A DNA stretch of 64,000 bases from Yoonia sp. (GCF_014859355.1 NZ_JACUUJ010000004.1:1-64000), one strand, 5' to 3'. Shown: positions 52,630 to 63,636, counted from the stretch's first letter. Notes: generated by a model from the sequence alone, not told the origin. Numbers and translations: made by a program.

Positions 52630-53382
52630 ATGCATCTGGACGTTTTGGACCTGCAAAACTTTTATTATCGGAGCGCTTTGGGACGTGCAGCGCAAAAGGT
52701 GATCCGCGATGAATTGACCGGGCTCTGGCCCGAGGCGAAGGGCCAGATGGTCGCAGGTTTTGGCTTTGCGGTACCTCTGTTGCGGCCCTATCTGAAAGAT
52801 GCGCGCAGGGTGGTCGGCCTGATGCCAGGCCCACAGGGTGTAATGCGCTGGCCCCCCGATGGTAAAAACGTCAGTGTTCTCTGCGAAGATACGCTTTGGC
52901 CTATTGAAACGGGCCATGTGGATAAACTTGTGGTGATGCACGGGCTAGAAACAACCGATCAGCCCGCGGCCTTGCTGGACGAAGTGTGGCGCGTTCTTGG
53001 CCCCGGCGGGCGCGCGGTATTCGTGGTGCCGAACCGCGCCGGCCTATGGTCACGGTCGGACAAGACGCCGTTCGGCTATGGGCGGCCCTATTCGCTGGGC
53101 CAGCTTGAGGCGCAGTTGCGCAAACACAGGTTTTTGACCGAATGCACAATGTCGACGCTGTTTCAACCACCATCGACCCGCAGGATCTGGCGCAAATCCG
53201 CAGGGTTTCTGGAACGTATGGGCCACCGGATGCCCCTGATTGCAGCAGGCGGTGTGCTGATCGTCGAGGTCAGCAAACAAACTGTCGCCCCCACCCGCCC
53301 CGGGTTGGGCGAAACCGTCAAACGCCCCCTGCGCGTGTTGGAAGGCATCGGAAGACCGCAGCCCAAGCCCAAAGGTGCCTGA
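52630..53382 (+). CDS. SAM-dependent methyltransferase-like protein
   Basis: 250 residues. The region [25 protein letters not shown] resembles motif I, and [20 protein letters not shown] the motif IV-V part of a class I methyltransferase. Target unknown. Start ATG 52630 with AAGGAGAGCCGAACC. C-terminal tail is basic/proline-rich. Precedes an rRNA methyltransferase-like gene by 43 bases. Confidence 0.82.
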   Translation: MHLDVLDLQNFYYRSALGRAAQKVIRDELTGLWPEAKGQMVAGFGFAVPLLRPYLKDARRVVGLMPGPQGVMRWPPDGKNVSVLCEDTLWPIETGHVDKLVVMHGLETTDQPAALLDEVWRVLGPGGRAVFVVPNRAGLWSRSDKTPFGYGRPYSLGQLEAQLRKHRFLTECTMSTLFQPPSTRRIWRKSAGFLERMGHRMPLIAAGGVLIVEVSKQTVAPTRPGLGETVKRPLRVLEGIGRPQPKPKGA

Positions 53383-53424
53383 CGTGGCTTGCGCCCGACC
53401 TGATCGTAGCGCAAACACAGGACG

Positions 53425-54531
53425 ATGACGCAGCCGTTTGAAATTTTTATGACCGCCACGCCTGGGCTGGAACGCGCCCTGCACGCCGAGGCGTTGGAAA
53501 ACGGCTTTGCCGATGCGCAAATAACCCAAGGCGGCGTGACCGTCATGGGCACATGGCCGGATGTCTGGCGCGCCAATCTGACGATGCGCGGGGCCAGCCG
53601 TGTTCTGGCGCGGGTGGGCGATTTCATGGCGTTTCATCTGGCGCAACTGGACAAGCGGGCGCGCAAGTTTCCATGGGGCGACATCCTGCGCGCCGATGTG
53701 CCGCTGCGGGTCGAGGTGTCGACGAACCGCAAATCGAAAATCTATCACGCCGGTGCGGCGATCCAGCGGTTTGAAACCGCCCTTACGGCGAATGGCTATC
53801 AGATCAGCCCCGATGCGGCGCTGGCGCTCAAGGTGCGGATCGACGACAACCGCGTGACGATCAGCATCGACACATCGGGCGAAAGCCTGCACAAACGCGG
53901 CCACAAGGAAGCGGTGAACAAGGCGCCCATGCGCGAAACGCTGGCCAGCCTGTTTTTGCGCGAATGCGGCTATCGCGGAACCGAACCGGTGCTGGACCCG
54001 ATGTGCGGATCGGGCACATTCGTGATAGAGGCCGCGGAAATCGCCGCCGGCCTGCACCCCGGACGCACGCGGCATTTCGCCTTTGAACAGCTGGCCAGTT
54101 TCGATGCGGATGCATGGCAGGATCTGCGGAAGATGGGTGATATCACCCATCCTACCGGCCTGCGATTTTACGGATCAGACCGCGACGCCGGTGCCACCCG
54201 GATGAGCCGCGCCAACGCGGAACGCGCGGGTGTGGCGCACCTCACGACATTCGAAACCCTTGCTGTTCGTGACTTGCAACGCCCCCACGGTCCTGCCGGA
54301 TTGGTCATCTGCAACCCGCCCTACGGCGAACGCATCGGCAACCCCAAACTGCTGTTCGGGCTTTACGCAAACCTTGGGCAAGTGCTGCAAGAACGATTCA
54401 AAGGCTGGCGCGTGGGGATCATCACCAGCGACGCAGGATTGGCCAAGGCGACCGGCCTGCCCTTGAAACCCAAAGGCGCGCCGGTGCCGCATGGCGGAAT
54501 CAAGGTCTGGCTGTTTCACGCCCACCTGTAG
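53425..54531 (+). CDS. THUMP-domain 23S rRNA (RlmL-like) methyltransferase
   Basis: 368 residues: N-terminal THUMP RNA-binding domain, then the Rossmann-type catalytic part with DPMCGSGTFVIEAAEI and NPPYGER. Resembles the RlmL/UPF0020 family, which makes m2G2445 in 23S rRNA. At 54132-54151 a 20-bp palindrome lies inside the gene and is read as GDITHP. Ends at a hairpin that overlaps its stop codon. Confidence 0.88.
   Translation: MTQPFEIFMTATPGLERALHAEALENGFADAQITQGGVTVMGTWPDVWRANLTMRGASRVLARVGDFMAFHLAQLDKRARKFPWGDILRADVPLRVEVSTNRKSKIYHAGAAIQRFETALTANGYQISPDAALALKVRIDDNRVTISIDTSGESLHKRGHKEAVNKAPMRETLASLFLRECGYRGTEPVLDPMCGSGTFVIEAAEIAAGLHPGRTRHFAFEQLASFDADAWQDLRKMGDITHPTGLRFYGSDRDAGATRMSRANAERAGVAHLTTFETLAVRDLQRPHGPAGLVICNPPYGERIGNPKLLFGLYANLGQVLQERFKGWRVGIITSDAGLAKATGLPLKPKGAPVPHGGIKVWLFHAHL
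54132..54151. repeat. GATGGGTGATATCACCCATC palindrome, copy inside rlmL-like gene
   Basis: Perfect 20-bp palindrome within the coding sequence (residues read MGDITHP). A near-identical copy with TT spacer lies at 54531-54552, 380 bases downstream. Confidence 0.75.
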
Positions 54532-54552
54532 GATGGGTGATTTCACCCATCC
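54531..54552. repeat. GGATGGGTGA/TCACCCATCC hairpin at converging gene ends
   Basis: 10-bp perfect inverted repeat with a 2-base spacer that spans the rlmL-like stop (54529-54531) and the dxs stop (54543-54545). Could end both transcripts; no T run. Second copy of the palindrome at 54132. Confidence 0.75.
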
Positions 54553-56468
54553 GTGACGCGCATCTTGTGCACATCCACCCCAGCCGCCTGCATCGCCATT
54601 GCGGCGATATCAACCGCCGTCATGCCCGCATCGGCATACATCGCATCGGGGGCGGCCTGATCAATGAAACGATCTGGCAATGTCATCGTGCGCACCTGGC
54701 AGCGCCCATCCAGCAGGCCATCATTGGCCAGATCATGCAACACCATCGCGCCAAAGCCGCCGCGGCTGCCCTGTTCCACCGTCACCAGCGCCTTGTGATG
54801 GCGCAGCAACTGCCGGATCAGTGCATGGTCCAGTGGTTTGGCGAAACGCGCATCGGCAATGGTGACAGACACACCGCGCGCTTCCATCGCACGGGCGGCC
54901 TTGCGGCATTCGCCCAGATGCGCCCCAAAGGACAAAAGCGCCACATCGGTGCCTTGCTGCACGATCCGGCCCTTGCCGATCTCGATCACTTCACCCCGGT
55001 CAGGCAGGTCCAGCCCCTCGCCTTCGCCGCGTGGATAACGGAACGCGATGGGGCCATCGTCATAGGCGGCGGCTGTGCGGACCATATGCATCAGCTCCAG
55101 CTCGTCGCCCGCCGCCATCACCACCATATTGGGCAGTGCGGCCATATAGCCAATGTCGAACGCGCCAGCGTGCGTCGGCCCGTCAGCCCCGACCAGCCCT
55201 GCACGGTCAATCGCGAAACGCACAGGCAGGTTTTGCAGCGCGACATCATGCACCACCTGATCGTAACCGCGTTGCAGGAAAGTGGAATAAATCGCGCAGA
55301 AGGGTTTCAGCCCGCTGGCCGCCATCCCGGCGGCAAAGGTCACGCCATGCTGTTCGGCAATGCCTACGTCAAAAACACGCGCCGGAAAACGCGCACCCAT
55401 GATGTTCACACCCGTGCCATCCGGCATCGCCGCTGTCACCGCCACAATGCCAGGGTCAAGTGCTGCCTCGGTCGTCAGGGCGGTGCCGAATACCTTGGTA
55501 TAGCTTGGCGCGTTCGGTTTTGATTTCGCCTGTGTCCCGCTGACCACATCGAATTTCGATACCCCATGCCCGCGGTCGGCACTGGTTTCAGCGGGGGCGT
55601 AGCCCTTGCCCTTTTTCGTGCAGACATGGATCAGCACAGGGCCGGTCGCCCGCGTGCGGGCCGCGCGCAAAACCGGCAAAAGCTGCGACATGTCGTGCCC
55701 GTCAATCGGGCCGATATAGCTGAACCCCAATTCTTCGAACAAGGTGCCAGACCCGCCGGTCTGCATCCCCGTCACCAACTGCCGCGCACGGCGGGCGTGG
55801 TCGCGCAGCGGGCCGGGCAATGCGGCCTCGAACCCTTCAGCCATCTTGTGCAATTCGCCCATAGGGGAAGCATAAAGCCCCGACAGGTATTTCGACATCG
55901 CGCCCACAGGCGGGGCGATGGACATTTCATTGTCGTTCAGAATGACGAACAACCGCCGCCCTTCGGCACCGGCGTTGTTCATCGCCTCATAGGCCATGCC
56001 CGCGCTGATCGACCCGTCACCGATCACGGCAATCGCGTCGCCGGTGGGCATCCCCATGTCGCGGCCAATGGTAAACCCAAGGGCTGCGGAAATCGACGTG
56101 CTGGAATGCGCAGCACCAAAGGGATCATAATCGCTCTCGGTGCGTTTGGTGAACCCGCTCAACCCGCCTTCCTGGCGCAGTGTGCGGATGCGATCGCGCC
56201 TGCCGGTCAGAACCTTGTGAGGATAGCATTGATGGCTGACATCCCAGATCAGTTTATCCCGCGGGGTGTCGAACACCGCGTGAATGGCAACAGTCAGTTC
56301 CACCACGCCCAGCGATGACCCCAGATGCCCGCCGGTCTCCGACACCGCCGAAATAACCTCGGACCGCAGATCATCGGCCAGATTGGCCAGCGATGTGTCA
56401 TTCATCCGCCGCATATCCGCGGGACTGGTCACACAATCAAGAAACGGGGTCTCGGGGCGATTGGTCAT
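54543..56468 (-). CDS. dxs: 1-deoxy-D-xylulose-5-phosphate synthase
   Basis: 641-residue thiamine-diphosphate enzyme that starts the MEP isoprenoid pathway. Motifs: [18 protein letters not shown], thiamine loop [18 protein letters not shown], and the transketolase-like second half ([31 protein letters not shown]). Start [10 protein letters not shown] (56468). It follows pufX in the same direction, as in other Rhodobacter-type clusters, and provides isoprenoids for pigments. Confidence 0.96.
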   Translation of the reverse strand: MTNRPETPFLDCVTSPADMRRMNDTSLANLADDLRSEVISAVSETGGHLGSSLGVVELTVAIHAVFDTPRDKLIWDVSHQCYPHKVLTGRRDRIRTLRQEGGLSGFTKRTESDYDPFGAAHSSTSISAALGFTIGRDMGMPTGDAIAVIGDGSISAGMAYEAMNNAGAEGRRLFVILNDNEMSIAPPVGAMSKYLSGLYASPMGELHKMAEGFEAALPGPLRDHARRARQLVTGMQTGGSGTLFEELGFSYIGPIDGHDMSQLLPVLRAARTRATGPVLIHVCTKKGKGYAPAETSADRGHGVSKFDVVSGTQAKSKPNAPSYTKVFGTALTTEAALDPGIVAVTAAMPDGTGVNIMGARFPARVFDVGIAEQHGVTFAAGMAASGLKPFCAIYSTFLQRGYDQVVHDVALQNLPVRFAIDRAGLVGADGPTHAGAFDIGYMAALPNMVVMAAGDELELMHMVRTAAAYDDGPIAFRYPRGEGEGLDLPDRGEVIEIGKGRIVQQGTDVALLSFGAHLGECRKAARAMEARGVSVTIADARFAKPLDHALIRQLLRHHKALVTVEQGSRGGFGAMVLHDLANDGLLDGRCQVRTMTLPDRFIDQAAPDAMYADAGMTAVDIAAMAMQAAGVDVHKMRVTDG

Positions 56469-56648
56469 GACGGCACCTTTATATGAAAAAGGCGTCGCAA
56501 GCGGGGCAAACCGTCTGCGACGCCAGTCTCCTGTAGCCAACAGGAAGGGAACTGGGGCTATACCCCAAGACGGACCCACCAGGGAGGGTTGGTCCGACGG
56601 CGAAGGGCCGTGGGCGGCAGCGTCACGCGCCGCCCGGGCCCAATCTGC

Positions 56649-56882
56649 TCAGCCGATCGTAACCTCGGGGGCCATGATCACCAGCGACGACAGCGGGGTT
56701 GGATCAGGCTGTTGCCGGCTTTCCTCGGGCAAAGCCCGCCCGATCAGCGCGATCACCGCGATCACAAACCAGACCGACAGCACGAACACAGCTGCATAAC
56801 CGGCCCCTTTGAGCATCAAGAGCGTGATATCAGCGGTTAACCTGCTTTTTTCGCTCATATGGAGGATGTTTTCGTTTTTCAT
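56649..56882 (-). CDS. pufX: Photosynthetic core protein PufX
   Basis: 77 residues. N-terminal soluble part, then the membrane helix LLMLKGAGYAAVFVLSVWFVIAVIALIGR with the KGAG segment found in PufX helices. PufX opens the LH1 ring for quinone exchange and dimerises core complexes. Start at ATG 56882 (MKNENILHMSEK); an ATG one codon upstream (56885) has an equally good AAGGAGAGAG. 11 bases after pufM. Confidence 0.88.
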   Translation of the reverse strand: MKNENILHMSEKSRLTADITLLMLKGAGYAAVFVLSVWFVIAVIALIGRALPEESRQQPDPTPLSSLVIMAPEVTIG

Positions 56883-56893
56883 CATCTCTCTCC

Positions 56894-57820
56894 TTAGTTG
56901 ACTGGCGCATAGCCATGGATTTGTGCCCAGACGAACCAGTTGTCCACAACCGTGCCTGACAAAAGGATCCCGATCCCACCAGTCAGCGGGGTCAACACGG
57001 CAAACCACCAGGCCCAACGGTGAATCCCTTCCATCGTGGCGTTGAAACCCATAGTCCAGCGCCAGAACAGGGCGGCCCGTTCGGTGGCCGTGCCACGGTC
57101 AACGATCTGTTCCAACTCGCGGTCGCCGCCGAAACGGGTTACCGCCAGAATGGTCGCACCATGCATCGCAAACAGCAGGGCCGATCCATAAAGGAACGCA
57201 ATCGAAAGCGCGTGGAACGGGTTATAGAACAGGTTGCCGTGGGTGATCGAGAACAGGTTGGTCCAGTCCAGATGCGGGAAGATGCCGTAGGGCACTGCCT
57301 CTGACCACGACCCCATCAGGATCGGACGGAAAAAGTTCAGCACAAAGATCAGCCACAGCAGCGCCGCAAAGGCCCATGCCACGTGCAATCCCATGCCCAG
57401 CGCCTTGGCGCGGGTATAGGTCCGCATCCACCACGCCCCGCAACCGACAGCAAAGAAGAAGCTGGCGATCATCCACCATCCGCCTTCGGCCAGTGGCGCA
57501 AAGCCCAGCCCGTATTCCGGGCCCGGTGGTTCCAGCGCCAGCCAGAACAGATCGCGCAGGAACACACCGGGGCTATAATCGACCTGCGCCCAGAAATTCA
57601 TGCCGATGATAAAGAACCACGCAGCAAACCCGATGACAGCAACCAACCCGTAAGAGCCATAGTGCACCGGCCCGACCTGGGCGTTCCCGAACAGACCAAA
57701 CAGCGTGTTGAACCCTGCCTTGCCGGACCTTTCGCGCATCGTGTCAGCGTCGGCGGGTACGCCCATTTCGGGCGGCCCCTGCACCTGAACCTGCGTAAAG
57801 ATATTCTGATATTCAGCCAT
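56894..57820 (-). CDS. pufM: Reaction centre M subunit
   Basis: 308 residues, five membrane helices. Known L/M features: [21 protein letters not shown], special-pair and iron histidines ([25 protein letters not shown]), and C-terminal [15 protein letters not shown]. No cytochrome fusion and no pufC gene downstream, so the secondary donor is soluble or elsewhere. Pairs with PufL. Confidence 0.97.
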   Translation of the reverse strand: MAEYQNIFTQVQVQGPPEMGVPADADTMRERSGKAGFNTLFGLFGNAQVGPVHYGSYGLVAVIGFAAWFFIIGMNFWAQVDYSPGVFLRDLFWLALEPPGPEYGLGFAPLAEGGWWMIASFFFAVGCGAWWMRTYTRAKALGMGLHVAWAFAALLWLIFVLNFFRPILMGSWSEAVPYGIFPHLDWTNLFSITHGNLFYNPFHALSIAFLYGSALLFAMHGATILAVTRFGGDRELEQIVDRGTATERAALFWRWTMGFNATMEGIHRWAWWFAVLTPLTGGIGILLSGTVVDNWFVWAQIHGYAPVN

Positions 57821-57833
57821 TTTTCATACCCTC

Positions 57834-58667
57834 CTACAGGTTCACCCACCAAGGCAGTTCATAGTACCAATCCCACCACACGATCCATTCGTCGAACCAG
57901 ATGGTGCCGGAAATCACGATGCAGACCGCGCTCCAGAAACCAGCCATCAGCGCAAGGAACAGGCCCAGACGGTGAATGCCAAGTGGCCCGATCGAGTAAC
58001 CGATCAGATCGCGGAAATAGGTATCTTCGTGGTCTGGCGTGCGGATTTCATCACCCTTCTTGCCCGGATTGATCGCCGACAAAATCAGCGACCCGTGCAA
58101 CGCAAGTGCAACCGCATTGATCCAGAAGAAACTGATCGCGATCATATGGGCAGGGTTGTAGTGAAAGTTGCCATAGGCATAACCCACGTTGTTCACCCAA
58201 TCGAGGTGGCTGAAGATGCCATAGGGAAACGCATGCCCCCAGGCCCCCATCAGCACCGGACGGATAACGACCAGCGTGACATATGCAAAAATCGCCACAC
58301 CAAAGGCAAACGGCACGTGATAGCCGATGCCCAGTTTGCGGCAAATCTCGACCTCGCGCATCATCCAGCTGACAAAGGCGCCGATGGCGCAAATCGTGAT
58401 GACCTGCCACAACCCGCCTTCCAGCAGCGGTGCCGCACCCAGACCATACTCCAGCGATGGCGGATTGATCGAGATCAGCCATGGATTCCACGTGGGGCCT
58501 TGGCTGGCCCCGTAAAATATCAAAATCGTCCCAAGGACGGCGAAAAAGAACGTCGTGACCCCGAAGAAGCCAACGTAAAATGGCCCCACCCAAAAGTCGA
58601 ACAGATCACCGCCAACCAAAGTCCCGCCACGGACCCGGTATTTTCTTTCGAAGCTGAGCTGTGCCAT
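57834..58667 (-). CDS. pufL: Reaction centre L subunit
   Basis: 277 residues, five helices, reaction centre L. N-terminal [16 protein letters not shown]-type start, [36 protein letters not shown] with the special-pair and accessory histidines, and C-terminal [25 protein letters not shown]. Overlap with pufA region is prevented by a strong hairpin intergenic. Confidence 0.97.
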   Translation of the reverse strand: MAQLSFERKYRVRGGTLVGGDLFDFWVGPFYVGFFGVTTFFFAVLGTILIFYGASQGPTWNPWLISINPPSLEYGLGAAPLLEGGLWQVITICAIGAFVSWMMREVEICRKLGIGYHVPFAFGVAIFAYVTLVVIRPVLMGAWGHAFPYGIFSHLDWVNNVGYAYGNFHYNPAHMIAISFFWINAVALALHGSLILSAINPGKKGDEIRTPDHEDTYFRDLIGYSIGPLGIHRLGLFLALMAGFWSAVCIVISGTIWFDEWIVWWDWYYELPWWVNL

Positions 58668-58745
58668 CTTCCTACTCCATTCATGGACAGGCCCTGCATC
58701 CGCGTTCCGGTGCGCCCTGTCATCGTCAATGTCTTGCGGTTGCCC

Positions 58746-58767
58746 CGGGCGGGTCTAGCCCCGCCCG
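58746..58767 (-). promoter_or_regulatory. Intercistronic pufA-pufL stability hairpin
   Basis: 8-bp GC stem CGGGCGGG/CCCGCCCG with a 6-base loop, between pufA and pufL. Such hairpins protect the pufBA mRNA segment from 3' decay and give more LH1 than reaction centre. No T tract, so not a terminator. Confidence 0.75.
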
Positions 58768-58796
58768 TCGCTATGATATTGCCGTGAAACGGCTGG

Positions 58797-58952
58797 TTAT
58801 TGTGCGCCAAAGGCGAGTGTGAACCAGTTTGTTTCAGGGTTGCTAAGCAGGACGAGGTGAATCATCGCTGCCAGCAGGAACAGGAAAACGCCCTGTGCCA
58901 CGAAAACGCGGCGTGGGTCGAAAACCAGCCAGATCTTGTAGAACTGTGCCAT
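58797..58952 (-). CDS. pufA: Light-harvesting 1 alpha polypeptide
   Basis: 51 residues, [20 protein letters not shown] at the N-terminus, then a single helix with the BChl-binding His ([10 protein letters not shown]). Ends LAFGAQ. Short length, start and position after pufB identify the alpha chain. Too short to be listed as a long reading frame but fully supported. Confidence 0.96.
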   Translation of the reverse strand: MAQFYKIWLVFDPRRVFVAQGVFLFLLAAMIHLVLLSNPETNWFTLAFGAQ

Positions 58953-58968
58953 GTGAATATTCCTCTTC

Positions 58969-59124
58969 TTACCAGCTGAACCAAGGAAGCTTGATGTACG
59001 TCAGGACATGCGCAACGACGGCGACGATCGTGAAGATCGTGAACCCGCTCATGTACACTGTGTGCAGCTCTTGGGCCTGCTCGTCAGTGAGACCTGTGAA
59101 AGAAAGGTCAGATTTGTCAGCCAT
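58969..59124 (-). CDS. pufB: Light-harvesting 1 beta polypeptide
   Basis: 51 residues, [20 protein letters not shown] start, then a membrane helix with His for BChl ([16 protein letters not shown]). GGAGACAAAAC precedes ATG 59124. Forms the LH1 ring with PufA. The longer upstream frame from 59211 is spurious. Confidence 0.96.
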   Translation of the reverse strand: MADKSDLSFTGLTDEQAQELHTVYMSGFTIFTIVAVVAHVLTYIKLPWFSW

Positions 59125-59180
59125 GTTTTGTCTCCAAAAATAAGTACTGACGCCGCGCACCCCCCGCGGCCGGGTTACGA

Positions 59181-59229
59181 CAGAAGCTCGTCTTCTGCCC
59201 CAATCCATCATCCCGGGGGGGAATGATGA
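59181..59229 (-). promoter_or_regulatory. pufQ-pufB intercistronic hairpins
   Basis: Two hairpins in the pufQ-pufB gap (59125-59268): CAGAAG/CTTCTG (59181-59197) and CATCATTCCC/GGGATGATG with a C-rich loop (about 59206-59229, one bulge). Processing of the puf mRNA in this region is known in Rhodobacter; these are candidates for the protective structure. Confidence 0.5.
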
Positions 59230-59268
59230 ACATCGGATGCCCCGTAGGGCAAATGTCGTGCCAGCAGA

Positions 59269-59493
59269 TCAAGCGCTGAAGATCTGCGGCGTAATGATAC
59301 GGGCCTGTGTCCACGCTTTGGCCAGCGGGCCCTTTTCGGGCAATGCCATCCGACGCGCCGCACTCAGCACCCATGTCAGGATGCAAAGCGGCAATGTCGC
59401 CAGAAAGATCAGCGCGAAATAGGCATAGTATTCACGTTTGGGCGGCGTTGTGCGGGCCCGTAGAACCGGTGCGTCGGTTGTGAAATCAGTCAT
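59269..59493 (-). CDS. pufQ: PufQ, bacteriochlorophyll synthesis/assembly factor
   Basis: 74 residues, one helix ([22 protein letters not shown]). Matches PufQ, which affects bacteriochlorophyll formation. ATGA overlap with the bchZ stop (59490). First gene of the puf group. Confidence 0.93.
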   Translation of the reverse strand: MTDFTTDAPVLRARTTPPKREYYAYFALIFLATLPLCILTWVLSAARRMALPEKGPLAKAWTQARIITPQIFSA

Positions 59494-60950
59494 TTGCGTC
59501 CTCCAAAGGATGGTTGCAGTGTCTCGACGGTTTCCAGCACGACCCTGTCGTTGCCGGCATCAAGCGCGGCCCGTTCTGCGGCATCGCGCAGAGTCTTGGC
59601 CGCGGAAATTCGTGTCAAGATCGGGTGCGTCGCCACGATCTCGTCCAGCTTGGCCTGCGCATCGGCATCCCAGGGGAAATCGCGACGCAAGGGTGTCAGC
59701 GTGGCGTCAGTCGCGTCCATATCCGACCCCAGCGGCAGAATGTGGAACAGCGCGTCAAACAACCCGTTGCAAACCTCTTGCAGCACATATGTCGCGCCGG
59801 CATAGCCCATGAATGGCGTGCCCGTAGCGCGCCGGATCGCGGCACCGGGAAAACTGGCAGGGATAAACACGGGGCTTGGCCCATGCCCGGCCTTCATTTC
59901 GGCCAAATACATCTTTTCATTGATCGATCCCATCACGATCAGCGGACGCTTGGTGTGCAACATGTTGCGCACCTCGTCATTGTTGGTTTTCTTGCCACGA
60001 CAGCGCGCCACGGCAAAGGCGCAAGGAAAGCCCAGATCACCTTCTAGGTAATGGCGAATGCCGCGGGCATAGGTTTCATTCGCGACAATCGCGAATTCCG
60101 CCGTAGCAAAGAAATCCTGTGTCACCGACCGCCACAAATCCCAGACCGGTTTGATCGTCGAATGTTTCTCGCGTTCGATGAACGGTTCGGGGTCCAGCCC
60201 CGTCAATTCACCCAGCTTGCGCAGGAACTTGGTGGTTGAATCAATCCCGAAGGGCGCTTGTAGATAGGGCTTGCCCAACACCTCGCAGAGGCCCCGGCCA
60301 AATTCGCGGTACATGCAGATATTCACATCCGCATTCACAAGGTTGCGCATCTCGGCCAGATGTGCGCCCAGTGGCATCACCATATTGACCTCGGCCCCGA
60401 TCCCTTCGACAAGGCGGCGGATTTCAGCCAAATCGGATGGCATGTTGAACGCGCCATACATCGGCCCAAGGATATTGACGCGCGGTGCATCACCCTCTGC
60501 CCGCTTCTTCTCGGGCGGCATCCGGCCCTTGGTCATGCCGAATTCGGTGAAAATCCACGTCATCGCACGGTCGGCGCATTCCCACTGATCCTCGTCAATG
60601 GTGCGCGGTAGGAACCGCTGGATATTCGTGCCCTGCGGTGTCACGCCGCCGCCGATCATCTCGGCAATCGACCCGGTCACGACAACGGCAGGTAACGCAG
60701 GGTCCAGAACCTTCCAGGCGCGTTTCATCGCAGCCTCGGTGCCTTCGCCCATTTCGCTTTCGCCCAGACCCGTCACGACAATCGGCAATTCATGCGGAGG
60801 AAGGCCATCAGTATAGTGCAGCACCGATGTCACCGGCAGGTTTTCACAGCCCACAGGCCCGTCGATGACAACCTGCAATCCCTTCACGGCGCAGAAAGCA
60901 TAGACCGCCCCCCAATAGCCGCCAGCGCGATCATGATCAGTGACAAGCAT
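59490..60950 (-). CDS. bchZ: Chlorophyllide a reductase subunit BchZ
   Basis: 486 residues of the nitrogenase-MoFe-like family (COR, third subunit). Motifs: [24 protein letters not shown] start, [21 protein letters not shown] (cysteine ligand), and the conserved [21 protein letters not shown]. Acts with BchX (reductase) and BchY to reduce chlorophyllide a ring B. Start ATG 60950 with GCAGGGGG. Repeat D separates it from bchY. Confidence 0.96.
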   Translation of the reverse strand: MLVTDHDRAGGYWGAVYAFCAVKGLQVVIDGPVGCENLPVTSVLHYTDGLPPHELPIVVTGLGESEMGEGTEAAMKRAWKVLDPALPAVVVTGSIAEMIGGGVTPQGTNIQRFLPRTIDEDQWECADRAMTWIFTEFGMTKGRMPPEKKRAEGDAPRVNILGPMYGAFNMPSDLAEIRRLVEGIGAEVNMVMPLGAHLAEMRNLVNADVNICMYREFGRGLCEVLGKPYLQAPFGIDSTTKFLRKLGELTGLDPEPFIEREKHSTIKPVWDLWRSVTQDFFATAEFAIVANETYARGIRHYLEGDLGFPCAFAVARCRGKKTNNDEVRNMLHTKRPLIVMGSINEKMYLAEMKAGHGPSPVFIPASFPGAAIRRATGTPFMGYAGATYVLQEVCNGLFDALFHILPLGSDMDATDATLTPLRRDFPWDADAQAKLDEIVATHPILTRISAAKTLRDAAERAALDAGNDRVVLETVETLQPSFGGRK

Positions 60951-60963
60951 GACGCACCCCCTG

Positions 60964-61014
60964 CTTCATCTTGGCAAAAAAACTCCGGGGGAGCGAAGCG
61001 GGGGCAGCGCCCCC
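60964..61014 (-). repeat. Hairpin/U-tract/CCAAGATGAAG element, copy D (bchY-bchZ gap)
   Basis: Minus strand: GC-rich hairpin GGGGGCGCTGCCCCC (61000-61014), then CCCCCGGAG-T7-GCCAAGATGAAG (60964-60985). Terminator-like structure directly before bchZ, inside the bchCXYZ-puf operon, so it might reduce downstream expression. Confidence 0.85.
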
Positions 61015-61037
61015 TCCAACATATGCAGAACGCACCA

Positions 61038-62645
61038 TCATATCATCTGCTCCGCCGCTGCCACACGCGCTTGCTTTTCGAGCTTTTTCTGATGCTGGGC
61101 GCGGAAATCCGGGCGCAGGTTCGGCGCACCTTCCCAGACACCGGCGGTATCACCATTACCGACGCCTTCGAAAAACGCGCGCATCGTGTCCATCTTTGCC
61201 TTGCCCGCAATCGCGGCATTCACCACCTGCGCCAGTGAACCAGCACCCGCCGGCCCCATCAGTGGACGGGCCGAAATTAGGTTCGTGAAATAAAGCGCCG
61301 GGATGCCATGTTCCTTGGCGTGCTGCACCACGGGTGTCGTGCCAATCGCCAGATCTGGCTTGATCGCATCGACCGCCGCCAGATCATCCTCAAGCGAGGC
61401 ACGATAAACCACTTTTACACCACGCACAGACAGCCATTCAGCATCGGCGCGGGACCATTCCGTTTTCGGGCAGGCAGTCCCGACATAGGGCACATCCGCG
61501 CCGCTTTCGATCAGCAGACGTGCAACCAGCAATTCAGATCCTTCGTAGCCGGACAGTGTGACCGTGCCAGTGATCTGCGATCCGGCCAATGCGGCCTTGA
61601 TCGCGGGAAGGAAAGCATTTTGCGCTGCTGCAATCTGGTCGGGGCTGACGTTATACGCGTCGCCAATCGCGGCCAGCCACGCAGCGGTGCCATCATGCCC
61701 CACCGGAGCCGATCCGATAATCTTGCGGCCTGCGGCCTGAAATTCACGGATACTGGCGGTATAAAACGGGTGGATCGCCGCCGCGACACCACAATCAAGT
61801 GCTGCATAAAGCTCGCGCCATTCGCGGGTGGGCACAACCGGACCAGCGGCCAGGCCCATGGGGGCCAGCATCGCGCCGATCATCATCGGATCAGCGGGGA
61901 ACATTTCCCCCAACAGCGCCACGGTCGGACGGTCCGATTTACCGCCCACAGGGCGGGCAACGGGGCCTGCCTTGATCTCGGCGCGGGCGTAATTCAGCAT
62001 GGCACCTGCCAGCACATCCTTGGCCTCGGCATGGGTCGGGATGCCGAAACCGGGCACGTCTATGCCCACGATGCGCACGCCGTTGATTTCCTTTGGCAGC
62101 AGCCGCAGCGGCACACCCGATGCCGTCGGCACGCACAGGTTCGTCACCACGATCGCGTCATAACGATCAGGATCGGCCATATCATGGACCGATTCGCGGA
62201 TATCCTCGAACAACTTGCCCGTGACCAATGTTTCGGAATTGAACGGCACATAGCCGACTGACCGGCGCGCGCCATAGAAATGCGACACGAATGTCAGGCC
62301 ATAAACACAGCAGGCAGACCCTGACAACACCGTCGCCACGCGTTTCATCCGCAGGCCCACACGCAAAGATCCGAACGCAGGGCACATCGACTGTGGCTGG
62401 TCATGTGGCCCTTGCGGATAATCCCGCGCATACTGATCCAGAATTTCCGATTTGCCAGCGGCACGGGCCGCGGCTGCCATCGTGGCAGCACCGGCGCTGC
62501 AACCGCCATCCAGCGCTGTCTTGGCAACATCAGGCGACAGGTCATGCGGCACGTCATCGCGCGCCACACCTTCGATGATACGGACCTTGCCCGCCTCGTC
62601 ATAGCCGACTTCATAACCTTGGGTGTCTGCATCATGCGTCATCAT
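61038..62645 (-). CDS. bchY: Chlorophyllide a reductase subunit BchY
   Basis: 535 residues, nitrogenase-alpha-like subunit of chlorophyllide a oxidoreductase. Cys ligands in QSMCPAFGSLRVG, GSACCVYGLTFVSHF and TNLCVPTASGVPL region are seen. Start ATG 62645 (MMTHDADTQ) overlaps the bchX stop by about 14 bases and has GAGG upstream. A longer open frame upstream of that overlaps bchX and is not coding. Slightly longer than some relatives. Confidence 0.95.
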   Translation of the reverse strand: MMTHDADTQGYEVGYDEAGKVRIIEGVARDDVPHDLSPDVAKTALDGGCSAGAATMAAAARAAGKSEILDQYARDYPQGPHDQPQSMCPAFGSLRVGLRMKRVATVLSGSACCVYGLTFVSHFYGARRSVGYVPFNSETLVTGKLFEDIRESVHDMADPDRYDAIVVTNLCVPTASGVPLRLLPKEINGVRIVGIDVPGFGIPTHAEAKDVLAGAMLNYARAEIKAGPVARPVGGKSDRPTVALLGEMFPADPMMIGAMLAPMGLAAGPVVPTREWRELYAALDCGVAAAIHPFYTASIREFQAAGRKIIGSAPVGHDGTAAWLAAIGDAYNVSPDQIAAAQNAFLPAIKAALAGSQITGTVTLSGYEGSELLVARLLIESGADVPYVGTACPKTEWSRADAEWLSVRGVKVVYRASLEDDLAAVDAIKPDLAIGTTPVVQHAKEHGIPALYFTNLISARPLMGPAGAGSLAQVVNAAIAGKAKMDTMRAFFEGVGNGDTAGVWEGAPNLRPDFRAQHQKKLEKQARVAAAEQMI

Positions 62646-63636
62646 AAATGACCTCAAGGCTTTCCATCGGCTTGGCGTTCTTACCGCGCATGTCGATGTC
62701 GGTGGCTGGAACAAGCTTGTAATCGCCGCCGGTATCCTTGGCATCGAACAACCCCAGCAGTCCGTCCTGATCCAGCGGGTTCGGGCGTACGGGCGGGGCA
62801 ATACCCACGGCATCGGCCAGACCTTCAAACATCGCGCCCCATTGGCTTTGGTGGGTGCCGACAATCTGGTAATTCGCGGATTTCTTGCGCAGGTCATCAT
62901 CTTGTGGAATTGCTGCCAAAATCGGAATGCTGACCGCCTTGGCAAAGGCCTGCGCCTCGCCGGTGCCGTCATCCTTGTTGATCACAAGACCAGCCACACC
63001 GACGTTGCCACCCAGCTTGCGGAAATATTCCACCGCCGAACAGACGTTGTTGGCCACATAAAGCGATTGCAGATCGTTGGATGCGACCAGAATGACCTTT
63101 TGCGCCATATCGCGGGCAATCGGCAGGCCAAAGCCGCCACACACCACATCACCCAGAAAATCCAACAGGACATAGTCGAAATCCCAATCATGGAACCCCA
63201 GCTTTTCCAGCAGTTCGAACCCGTGGATGATCCCGCGACCGCCGCAACCGCGGCCCACCTCTGGCCCGCCAAGCTCCATCGCAAAGACGCCGCCGCGTTT
63301 GAAACAGACATCGCCAATCTTGACCTCTTCACCGGCGATTTTCTTTTTCGCCGATGTTTCGATGATCGTCGGGCAGGCCTTGCCGCCGAACAGAAGGCTG
63401 GTGGTGTCGGATTTCGGGTCGCAGCCGATCAGCAGCACGCGTTTGCCCATTTCGGCCATCATGTGCGACAGGTTGGCCAGCGTGAACGATTTGCCGATCC
63501 CGCCCTTGCCATAGATTGCGATAATCTGGGTTTTCGATGTCGGTTCGCCCTGCGGCACTTCCAGCGACGGTTCTTCATGCGCTTCGTCACGCAGACGCTG
63601 ATCGAAATCCTTCAGGTTCGGAATTTCGTCTTTCAT
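62632..63636 (-). CDS. bchX: Chlorophyllide a reductase iron protein BchX
   Basis: 334 residues, nitrogenase-iron-protein-like. P-loop [10 protein letters not shown] and the 4Fe-4S cysteines in [26 protein letters not shown] and [11 protein letters not shown]. Binds ATP and transfers electrons to BchY/BchZ. ATG overlaps the bchC stop (ATGA). Confidence 0.96.
   Translation of the reverse strand: MKDEIPNLKDFDQRLRDEAHEEPSLEVPQGEPTSKTQIIAIYGKGGIGKSFTLANLSHMMAEMGKRVLLIGCDPKSDTTSLLFGGKACPTIIETSAKKKIAGEEVKIGDVCFKRGGVFAMELGGPEVGRGCGGRGIIHGFELLEKLGFHDWDFDYVLLDFLGDVVCGGFGLPIARDMAQKVILVASNDLQSLYVANNVCSAVEYFRKLGGNVGVAGLVINKDDGTGEAQAFAKAVSIPILAAIPQDDDLRKKSANYQIVGTHQSQWGAMFEGLADAVGIAPPVRPNPLDQDGLLGLFDAKDTGGDYKLVPATDIDMRGKNAKPMESLEVIYDDA

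Noticed and set aside
57020-58787. Long plus-strand frames opposite pufL/pufM
   Set aside because: Antisense to highly conserved reaction-centre genes; shadows.
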